Program-made: the position numbers and the translations under genes
Assembly (NCBI GenBank): GCA_028699795.1
Contig: JAQVTZ010000103.1
Location: 1 to 6,574 of the forward strand
Source of the DNA: Clostridia bacterium
Lineage (GTDB): Bacteria; Bacillota; Clostridia; Christensenellales; DTU072
DNA: 6,574 nucleotides
Reading direction: 5' to 3'
The notes under the pieces: generated by a model
Told to the model about the DNA's origin: nothing
The model's database searches: none
The model's input: the letters and a program-made list of their open reading frames with translations, nothing else
Shown: positions 1 to 6,574 of the stretch, in pieces
Position numbering within the stretch: position 1 is the stretch's first letter
How the letters are laid out: each line of letters starts with the position of its first letter

Positions 1-66
1 ACCGAATAAGTATCCCAACACGGCGTTTGCGCCTGTCGCTGCGGCGGTTGCTCCTACGAATATAAG
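1..66 (-). repeat. GYLFG module, copy 7 (cut by the window edge)
   Basis: Residues 2170-2191. It starts LIFVGATAAA and reaches AVLGYLFG at the last codon of the window. The entry PFIG is changed to IFVG. It begins 237 bases after copy 6, so the end of the window is again module-dense, and the remainder should continue past position 1. Confidence 0.8.
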
Positions 67-3000
67 GTCTAAAGATTGTATCGGGCAATCAGCAAGAGCG
101 CCTTCGGCAATCGTCGTTACGCCGTCGCTCAAGGTTAACGAAGCGAGCGCCGTCATCCCTTGGAACGCGTGTGCATTCACTGCAATATCCGTTTGGGTGT
201 TGCGTACCGTTACCGAAGCAATCCTCACAATCGTGTTGCCGAAAACATAAGACAACCTTGCTTCCTCGTTTTGCGCGGTAGTTGTTAACCCGATAAACGG
301 CACCGTAACCGCAGTAAGGGAAGTGCAGTTATCAAATGCATTTTGTCCAATGAGCTGTAACGAGTCGGGGAGCGCCACCGAAACCAACGCCGTGTCGTCA
401 AATGCTCCCTCTCCTATGGTGGATAGGCTGGTTTGGGCAAAACTTGCGCTACTTAATAAGTCGCAATTTGCAAATGCGTTCGTACTGACAGTTTCGAGGG
501 TTGACGGGAATTCTATGCTAAGCAAGTTTACGCAACCATAAAAGCTTTCTTCTTCCACCGTCACAAGATCAGTATTGTGGAGATTGATTGCGGTGAGGTT
601 TGACGCGTTTTTGAATGCGCCTTTTCCCATGACCGCAAGCGTTGCTGGCAGCGTCGCCGTAAGAATACCCGACTGTTCGAAGGCATATTCACCGAGATAA
701 GCAAGAGCGTCGCAAGCCGAAAGGTCGATTGCCGTTAATGCTTCCGTATTGCGGAAGGCGCTGTTTTCTATACGCACCAGCGTCGAGGGCGCATCAAAAA
801 TACGCAATGCCGTACATCCGTAAAATGCCTCTTCTTCTATCACAAGAAGCTTCGCATCCCCGCGGAATGACACAGTGTCTAACGCCGTGCAATCCATAAA
901 GGCGGAATATCCGATGCTCAATAAATCGGACGGTAAGGAAAGAGTGATTAAATAAGGATTGGACGCAAACGCGTAAGCGTCGATACGCGCTACGCCGTCG
1001 GGTACCGCAAAAGTATCGGCTTCAAGCGATTGCGGATAAGAAATCAGTACCGAACCATCTTTGGTATACAGCACACCCGACTCCACTTTATACCCAGATT
1101 GATATCCGGTTAAATTGAGATTGGCAACGGGAGTTTCGTAGAAAGGATTGATACCGACATAAGTCACACCTGAGGGTATCGTAAGAGTTTGTAATTGCGA
1201 ATAAGCGAACGAATAATCCCCCAACACCTTAAGGTTGCTTTCGGTACCAAATCCGATTGCGGTAAGCGTAGTATAGGCAAAGGCATAATCGCCCAATTCT
1301 TGCGTAGTTTGCGGCAGATTGACAATATCCAATGCGGTATGCGCAAAAGCGTATGTTCCTATACTTTGCAAGGAAGCTCCCGAGGCAAACAACAGGGAAG
1401 AAAGAGCGCTACAATTTTCGAATGCGCTGTTTTCTATGAATTTAAGCGAGGCAGGCAAAGTTACGCTTGTTAAACTAATATTGCCCTCAAACGCATCCCT
1501 CCCTATGGTTTCCAACACCGCCGCCGTTGCAAAAGTTACCGATGTCAAAGAAAACAATTCGTTTTGGAATGCGGATTCGCCGATAGTAACGACACCCGCA
1601 GGCACAGCAAACGAAGTCAACGCGGCATTGAAAAACGCTTTTTCGCAAATCGTGGTTAATGCGCTTCCTATCGTGAAAGTCATTTGCGTAATTGAGGAAG
1701 ACTCGAACGCGGACTCTTGCAAAATGGTTACGCTGGCGGGCAAATGAAGAGAAGTGATTTGTGCGCCATAAAATGCCTTTTCTTCAATTATGGTAATTCC
1801 TTCGTTAAGCGATATGCTTAAGTCACCAATACCGCTTAATGCCCCCGCGCCTATTCGTGTTGCGCTGGTAATGATAAGAGTGGTAAGCGAAGACGGAATA
1901 TAGTAGGTTATATCGCCTTCTGTTGTTGTTTGCGTAATCGCATCGAATCCCGCGGCGGGAGCAGTATTGAACACATAACCGAACATTGATTCGGGAGTCC
2001 CCAACGCATTTCTATCGGCGCCAAGATAGGGTAAGCTTACCCGCCAAAGCGCGGAACAGTCCTTAAATAACGAGGCACCCATAGAGGTAAGTCTATTTGG
2101 TAATGCTATCGTTTCTAGGGCCGTATCGCCTTCGAATGCGTAACTGCCTATTGTGACAAGGTTGCTGTTATAAACGCTTAAAGATACCGTTTGCAGAGCG
2201 GTCATTGATGAAAACGCGCCTTCTCCGACTTCTGTTACACTGTCGGGTATCGTAAGCGCTTGGACCGCCGTTCCGCGGAAAACATAGTCCCCGACGGTTT
2301 GCACTCTGTTGAGTGAAACAAAAGCCAAAAGCAAGCAGTTGTCGAATGCGTAATCTCTTATTGTCAGTAACGAATTGGGCAAGACAATTTCTTGGATAAG
2401 CATGTTGCCTGCGAAAGCCTTTTCGCCCAATTCTTCCGCACCGTCATTGATTTGTATTGACGCGATGGCGGTATTCATAAACGCACCGTAAGGTATAAGG
2501 TCGGCGCTTGTGATTGTAACTTCGGTAAGAGTAGCGGGGATGTAATAATAAGCGGATTCGTCCGTATTATAATATTGTCTTACCGTACCCGCTTCGTTTG
2601 TTTGGGAGTATCCGAACAGATAACCAAAAACCGCATCGGCAGCGCCTTCGGCATGTCGCGCGAACCCGACAAAAGGAATTTCGAGGGTTTCGAGCGCGTT
2701 ACAACCATACAAAGCATTTTCGCCTATCGATACGATATTGGCATTGAATGAAACTTGAATCAGATTGGCGAGTTGATACAGAGCGCCGTATCCGATAGCG
2801 GTCGCATCAGTCACGGTAATACTTCTTAGCGTAGATGGAATTAAGTAATAACCCTCTTGTCCTTCGCCGTATTCTTGACGAATACCCATGGGGTCGCTAC
2901 TGTCGGTTTCTGCGAAAAGATAACCCAATACGGCTTCGTTGGAGGTTGCGTCACGGTTGGCGCCGATAAACGGAATAGTCAAAGACTCCAGAGTGTTGCA

Positions 3001-6000
3001 CCCTAAAAATGCTTTGCCGCTGATTTCGGACACCGTATCGGCTATCTCAACTTCTGTAAGCGTACTTATATTGGAAAACGCGCCGTAAGGAATGAGTGCC
3101 GCGTTGGTCACAAAAACATAGCTAAGTCCTTCTGGTATGAAATAGGTCGCTTGGTCTTCGGCACCTTCTCCGTAGTACTGAACGGTACCGACAACTCCAG
3201 ACTCTTTGGTGTATCCGAATAAATAGCCCAATACGGCGTCTTCTGTCTCTTGCGTGTATCCCGCCGCACCGATAAAGGGAATCGTAAGCGAAACAAGATT
3301 GCCGCAGTCATAAAACATTAAACTTGATACTGCAGTAAGTTTAGAGGACAGTTTGGCCGAGGTAAGCCCAACGCAACCAGAAAATGCCGCATTCCCCACC
3401 GCAAGCACACTGTCTGGCATTTCTATTGTCGTAAGGGATGCGCAGTTTTGGAAAGCGGAATAGCCTATTCTGGCAAGAGAAGAAGAGAAAAGCACGGAAG
3501 GTAAAGAGGCGCAATTAGCAAATGCACGATTGCCGATACTTGTGAGATAGAGGAAATCACTGAAATCCAATCCTTGTTCTCCGTTCATATTTGCCAATTG
3601 CAGACAACCGTCAAAAGCAGAATCCGCTATTGACCTTATCGCTGTCGGCAAAGTAAGCGTCGCAAGACTTGCGCAACCGAAAAAGGCTTTTTGCGGGATT
3701 GCGGTAATGTTCGTCATATTAAGATAGATGACATCCGTCAATTCGTCGCAATTCATAAAAGCGCCCGCGCCCAATTCGTTAAAAACATTGGAAAAGGTAA
3801 CCGTTTCTAGATTTACGCCTGCAAAAGCCATAGAAGCGATAGACTCTACCGTGGAAGGCAGCGTGAAATCGGGATACATTTTGGTTGTACCATCCATCAT
3901 ATTGCTGCGTCCCGCAGGATATTGTATCAACCTTGTGCCGGATTTGTTGTACAGCACGCCGTTATCGATACGATAATACATATTGGACGGATAAACCGTA
4001 ATATCAATCAGTGCTTGACAATCTGCAAAGGCAGCTTCCTCTATATTCGATACACTGTCGGGAACTATTACGCTTTGGACATGCGGATTGCCCGCAAACG
4101 CATATTTGCCTATTGTGGTTACAGGTACCACACTTTGTCCGTTAAATACCATTTCCGGAATTGTCACATCGGCATCGGTACCAGTATAACGGGTAAGTAT
4201 CGCTTCGTTGTTTGTGATATAAAAATTGAGATTGGTTCCTTCGTAGTTAATATAATTGATAACCGAATCTGTGTTCCAATAGATTTTGACATCGTCCCAT
4301 TGCTCTTCCCAATCGATCGGTTTCGCAACATTTCTGGCGTATACTACTAAATAGCCGCATCCTGCGAATGCATTGCGGTCTAACGAAGTAACACCGAAAG
4401 GTAAAGTTATCGTGTACATGCCCGCAATACCCGAGAAAGCTTTGCCTATCGATACCACTTCCGAAGTGCCGAACATCTCGGGTATGCTCTGATTGATACC
4501 GGGGACCCCGACAAAACTATCAAGATAAACCGCGTCGGTACCTTCCGAGTTGACCTGCACATAAGTGTAATCACCCTCCGAAGCGCCCGCTTGTTCATAA
4601 TCGTATACCAAGTCGGGACAGTTATGGAATGCGAATTCGCCGATGGAAGTTACCGTAAGCGGTAAGGTAAGGTTTTGCAAAGAGGTGCAGCTATTAAAGG
4701 CATCTGTATCGATGGTGGTAAGTGTGCGGGGCAAAGAGACGCTTTGTAAAGCCGAGCATCGATAAAATGCCTTTTCGCCAATCGACACGGTTCTGGTCAA
4801 GACGATATCCTGTATCGTTTTGCATCCCGAAAACGCGCCATAAGGTATTGTTTGCGTATCGGTCAGCGTAACCGATACAAGCGATGAGGGCAAATAATAT
4901 CTCACATAATGAAGAGCATCATACCATTGGTAAGCGGAAACGCTGTCTGCAAAATAAGAATTCCCGAAAATATATCCAAAAAGACCTTCGGAGGTGCCCG
5001 CTTCAGCTTTGGAACTACCTACGAAAGGCAAAGACAGCGATACCAATTGCGAACAACGATCGAACGCGTTGCTGCCTATCCAAGTAACATTTTTGGATAA
5101 AACCATCGAGGAAATCGAAGTCCCTGCAAAAGCGTAACAACCGACCGAAGTAATATTGGCGCCCAATTGGATTTCTGCTAGCGTTTGACAATTATAAAAA
5201 GCGTAATTGCCCAATGTTTCTACCGAAGAAGGAATGATGAAAGACGATGCCGTTTTTCCTTCGGGATACTGAATCAAACTTTTGCCGTCGATACTGTAAA
5301 GCACGCCGTCTTCCGCTTTGTATATGGTGTTGTCGGGCGCTACCGCAATTTCCGAAAGCGAAGTACAACCACGGAAAGGCGCGTTGCCGATGATGCTTAC
5401 GCCCGCAGGTATGGTGAAGTTTTGCAATGACGAACAGCCAAAAAAGGTTTCGGCATCGATATTTTGTACCGTTAAGGGCAGATTGATAACCGTTAAAGCG
5501 GTACAGTTTTGGAAAGCATGGTTGCCGAGACGGGTAATTCCGTTATGAATGGTTATAGAGGTGACCGCCGTATTGTTACGGAATGCGCTTTGCGCAATCG
5601 TTTGAACTGTTACGCCGTTAAAATCTGACGGAATAAATACTTCGGTCGATAATCCGCTATAGCCTGTCACGCTGTAAGTACCATCGGTGGACATCGTGTA
5701 CTTTAAACCTTGCGTGCGTTTTTCTGTCCAAGAGGCAGACACGGTGACATCCTCTGTGTATTCCCATTTTGCGGGCGCAAAGCTGTCGCCATCCAGTTGC
5801 CAACCTGCAAAATCAAAGGCAAACAATTCGCCTTCTACTTCGTTAAGCCTGTAAATAAAGTTTTCGTCGTAACGGACTTCAATATAATCAACACTTTGAC
5901 CTTCGACAGGCGGAATGCCCGTCACGGTTGCGCCTTGTTGGGGTGCGGAAAAATAAAGTCGATACACATTGGGTAGTAGACGACCCGTAACATCGAGGTC

Positions 6001-6573
6001 GGTCGCGGGCATTGTCGCGGGAAGCCCCTCCCAACCCGAAAAGCTATAACCTGTTTTTTGCGGATCATCAATCGCCTCTACGGGTTCCCCGAAAACATAG
6101 GTTTCTCTTTGATATTCTTGTCCGTCCAGCTTATAAATGATTTGGAAAGTGTCCGTAAATAGCCCTCTTATCTCGATATCGGAAGCGGGCATTGTCTGAG
6201 GGAGCGTGTCACCGCCTTCGTAAGTCCAACCCGAAAATCTGGAATTGAGTTTTTGCGGCGCTTCTCTGTAATTGATTGCCGTGCCGAACGGCACACTTTG
6301 CGCGGCCAAAAACACATCGTCCACATAATAGTAAACGGTATAACTTAGCGGAGAAAATCTACCATAAACATTGAGGTCGGTCGCGGGCATAACTGCGGGG
6401 ATTTCGGAGCCGTCGTTCAGTTTCCATCCCGAAAAGCTATTCCCTTCTTTAATAAGCATACCTATCGTGTCCGAAATATGTGCGCCATATTTGAAACTAA
6501 GTTCTACAGGTTCTTCTTCTACGGTGTAAATATCTCCATCCGAATAATACTTTAGTTTATAGGTGTTGATTTC
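1..6573 (-). CDS. Giant BspA-like leucine-rich-repeat surface protein with InlB-type repeats (internal fragment, both ends missing)
   Basis: One minus-strand frame is open across the whole window (2191 codons, no stop seen), so both the start and the stop lie outside. Residues 1-283 are four InlB/Flg_new-type repeats with the marks FSGW and MPA(T/S)D. Residues from about 284 to the end are LRR_5 (BspA-type) repeats of about 23 residues, pattern L..I.(I/L)P..(V/L)..IG..AF..C, with about 57 AF-type units by hand count. Longer modules with GYLFG and GVLY interrupt them. Proteins of this family are typically secreted or surface-attached, and studied members bind host or matrix proteins or other cells; no ligand can be read from this sequence. 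No catalytic motif, transmembrane segment, signal peptide or LPXTG-type anchor is visible, and the last two would lie outside the window. All tryptophans are TGG and no in-frame TGA occurs, so nothing suggests a recoded stop. No frameshift was seen. The family call is firm; the adhesion role is inference. Confidence 0.96.
163..303 (-). repeat. GYLFG module, copy 6 (shortened)
   Basis: Residues 2091-2137, only 47 residues against 66-69 in the other complete copies. It starts VPFIGLTTT and keeps LSYVFGNT, but the segment with YY.IP is absent; the chain goes straight to a VTVRNTQTD strand and rejoins the LRR register at AHAF. The shortening is in frame, so it is a natural variant or internal deletion, not a broken gene. 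Confidence 0.75.
1024..1107 (-). repeat. GVLY...YP module, copy 3
   Basis: Residues 1823-1850. YQSGYKVE is followed by SGVLYTKDG, VLISYPQSL, and then TFAVPDGVARID returning to the LRR pattern. It follows the unit ending INPFYETP, where the usual AF is PF. Confidence 0.83.
1837..2034 (-). repeat. GYLFG module, copy 5
   Basis: Residues 1514-1579. It has LPYLGADRN, SMFGYVFNTA, TYYIPSSLTTLIIT and the closing IGAGAL. The central tyrosine-rich strand of copies 2-4 is replaced by a threonine run (AITQTTTEGD). The next unit (GDLSISLNEG) is slightly short. Confidence 0.82.
2479..2679 (-). repeat. GYLFG module, copy 4
   Basis: Residues 1299-1365. It has IPFVGFARH, AVFGYLFGYS, GTVRQYYNTD, YYYIPATLTEVTIT and IPYGAF. 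It starts 297 bases after copy 3 and closes the triplet of modules. Confidence 0.85.
2779..2976 (-). repeat. GYLFG module, copy 3
   Basis: Residues 1200-1265. It has IPFIGANRD, AVLGYLFAET, QEYGEGQEGYYLIPSTL and the closing IGYGAL in place of IPYGAF. The glycine that normally ends GYLFG is alanine here. It starts 306 bases after copy 2. Confidence 0.85.
3076..3282 (-). repeat. GYLFG module, copy 2 (most canonical)
   Basis: Residues 1098-1166. It contains IPFIGAAGY, AVLGYLFGYT, GTVQYYGEG, TYFIPEGLSYV and closing IPYGAF. At 69 residues it is the longest copy. It is the first of three copies separated by only one LRR unit each. Confidence 0.85.
3907..3996 (-). repeat. GVLY...YP module, copy 2
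   Basis: Residues 860-889. VYPSNMYYRI is followed by NGVLYNKSG, RLIQYPAGR, and then a longer Met-rich linker (SNMMDGTTKMYPDF) before the LRR register resumes. The linker is longer than in copies 1 and 3. Confidence 0.85.
4096..4605 (-). repeat. Irregular island inside the LRR tract: Trp-rich strand and second entry segment
   Basis: Residues 657-826. The LRR pattern lapses into an acidic Tyr/Gly-rich stretch (YDYEQAGASEGDY, then DAVYLDSF), returns for two units (VSIGKAF, LDRNAF), and then shows the motif at 4273-4347: VVYARN, IDWEEQW, KIYWN. A strand, then W..(Q/N)W, then YW is a known capping-like element of BspA-type arrays. It is followed by NYEGTNLNFYI and VTIPEMVFNGQSVVPVTTIGKYAF-type residues, which resemble the entry segment at the start of the tract. 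The array may therefore consist of two separately capped solenoid blocks joined here. The two-block reading is inference. Confidence 0.7.
4831..5031 (-). repeat. GYLFG module, copy 1 (diverged)
   Basis: Residues 515-581. It runs from LPFVGSSKAE through GLFGYIFGNS and RYYLPSSLVSVTLTD to IPYGAF. Like the other copies it replaces one ordinary LRR helix with a longer excursion and returns to the repeat register at YGAF. The middle part (SVSAYQWYDALHYV) differs most from the other copies. I recognise this module from LRR_5 proteins of gut Bacillota, but know no assigned function. Confidence 0.82.
5254..5340 (-). repeat. GVLY...YP module, copy 1
   Basis: Residues 412-440. APDNTIY is followed by DGVLYSIDG, then SLIQYPEGK, and the chain re-enters the LRR register with FIIPSSVETLG. 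This beta-hairpin insert of the form GVLY..DG..LI.YP is frequent in BspA-like proteins, where it lengthens one repeat. Confidence 0.85.
5725..5976 (-). repeat. Divergent InlB-like repeat 4
   Basis: Residues 200-283. It keeps the strand-forming start VYRLYFSAP, a central FAGWQLDGD in the place of FSGW, and a closing VTVSASWTE strand, but lacks the MPA.D signature and carries an extra segment of about 20 residues before the GW. This looks like a terminal, diverged member of the array just before the LRR tract. It could instead be a separate beta-sandwich linker of similar shape. Confidence 0.6.
5977..6156 (-). repeat. InlB-type repeat 3
   Basis: Residues 140-199. It begins with the strand FQIIYKLDG, has YVFGEPV and GYSFSGWEG, and ends MPATDLDVTGR. 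It is the shortest copy (60 residues) because the loop between SGW and MPA is reduced to EGLPAT. Its MPATDL part is identical at the DNA level to that of repeat 1 over 18 bases. Confidence 0.88.
6157..6354 (-). repeat. InlB-type repeat 2
   Basis: Residues 74-139. It begins SYTVYYYVDD, contains VPFGT and FSGWTYEGGD, and closes with MPASDIEIRGLF. It follows repeat 1 directly with no linker. At 66 residues it is typical in size for the family. Confidence 0.88.
6355..6573 (-). repeat. InlB-type (Listeria-Bacteroides) repeat 1, possibly incomplete at the window edge
   Basis: Residues 1-73 of the fragment. The segment opens with a Y-K-L-K-Y-Y strand, has a YGA turn, then FSGWKLNDG, and ends MPATDLNVYGRF. 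This matches the usual pattern of the family: an alternating hydrophobic strand, a G..FSGW core, then MPA.D and a final aromatic-rich strand. These are small beta-grasp-like domains, common as spacers or stalks in Gram-positive surface proteins. The repeat is longer than its neighbours because of an acidic EEEP insertion after the first strand. More copies may lie upstream beyond the window. Confidence 0.85.
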
Positions 6574-6574
6574 C

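Larger units (their letters stand above)
1..5724 (-). repeat. LRR_5 (BspA-type) leucine-rich-repeat tract, about 57 units
   Basis: Residues about 284-2191, running off the window. The tract opens with an entry segment (LKYTMSTDGTYSVTGYSG, then VFIPSDFNGVTVQTI) of the kind that often precedes BspA-type LRRs. Typical units are about 23 residues: a strand such as LTSITI or LQSVSL, then P..(V/L)..IG..AF..C. Hand counting the AF or AF-like positions (AF, SF, PF, VF, LF, MF, AL) gives about 57. In this family such units stack into a solenoid whose beta face can bind ligands. Neighbouring units differ widely in sequence, as expected for an old array. The tract is broken by the longer modules listed separately. 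Confidence 0.93.

Noticed and set aside
1319..1747. 142-codon plus-strand open frame
   Set aside because: It lies antisense inside the LRR gene. Its Asn/Ala/Val-rich composition mirrors the complement of the repeats, it has no recognisable domain and I saw no convincing ribosome binding site.
2404..3282. CRISPR-like regular spacing of similar segments
   Set aside because: The period of about 300 bases keeps codon phase and conserves protein sequence, not DNA; these are protein repeats, not direct repeats with spacers.
3108..3311. Minus-strand 67-codon frame beside the main gene
   Set aside because: It is out of frame with the large gene (start position not in the 6573 register) and inside it; its sequence is Arg/Lys-rich with no motif.
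3922..4350. 142-codon plus-strand open frame
   Set aside because: It is antisense to the irregular island of the LRR gene. It resembles no known protein, and the coding evidence on the minus strand is continuous across it.
5185..5976. Several overlapping plus-strand open frames of 76-88 codons
   Set aside because: They overlap each other in different frames and lie opposite clear LRR and InlB-type repeats; they are chance frames opposite repetitive coding sequence.
6427..6470. Internal ATG in the main frame (GMLIKE, near 6460) as a possible start codon
   Set aside because: It lies inside an InlB-type repeat whose first strand is already encoded upstream in the same frame, and no signal peptide follows it.

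Overview
The window lies entirely inside one very large protein-coding gene on the minus strand. Read from position 6573 down to position 1, one frame stays open for 2191 codons. I found no stop in it, and neither the start nor the stop codon is in the window. The translation is a repeat-built, apparently extracellular protein of the BspA-like leucine-rich-repeat family (LRR_5 type), with Listeria-Bacteroides (InlB B / Flg_new-type) repeats ahead of the LRR part. The longer open frames elsewhere, including the two 142-codon frames on the plus strand, are antisense shadows of this gene. I saw no RNA gene, mobile element, CRISPR array, promoter or terminator.

Layout in protein order, from high to low coordinates (residue 1 = codon at 6573): residues 1-283 (6573-5725) are four InlB-type repeats, the fourth divergent. 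A bridging segment of about 40 residues then leads into a long LRR_5 tract, residues about 284-2191 (5724-1), with about 57 repeat units by my hand count. The tract is interrupted by three kinds of non-canonical module. Seven copies of a roughly 66-residue 'PFIG...GYLFG...YYIP...IPYGAF' module start at 5031, 3282, 2976, 2679, 2034, 303 and 66; the sixth is shortened and the seventh runs off the window. Three copies of a 'GVLY...G..LI.YP' module lie at 5254-5340, 3907-3996 and 1024-1107. One larger island at 4096-4605 includes a Trp-rich strand motif and a second LRR entry segment.

The organism is probably a gut-type anaerobic Bacillota/Clostridia-like bacterium. This is inferred from InlB-type repeats combined with LRR_5 and GYLFG modules, from mid-range base composition and from the absence of introns. 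The sequence has no taxonomic marker, so this is weak. BspA-like LRR proteins are also found in Bacteroidota, spirochaetes and the protist Trichomonas.

The likely role is a secreted or surface-displayed binding or adhesion protein. The signal peptide would lie beyond 6574 and any wall anchor or other C-terminal domain beyond position 1, so export and anchoring cannot be checked here.
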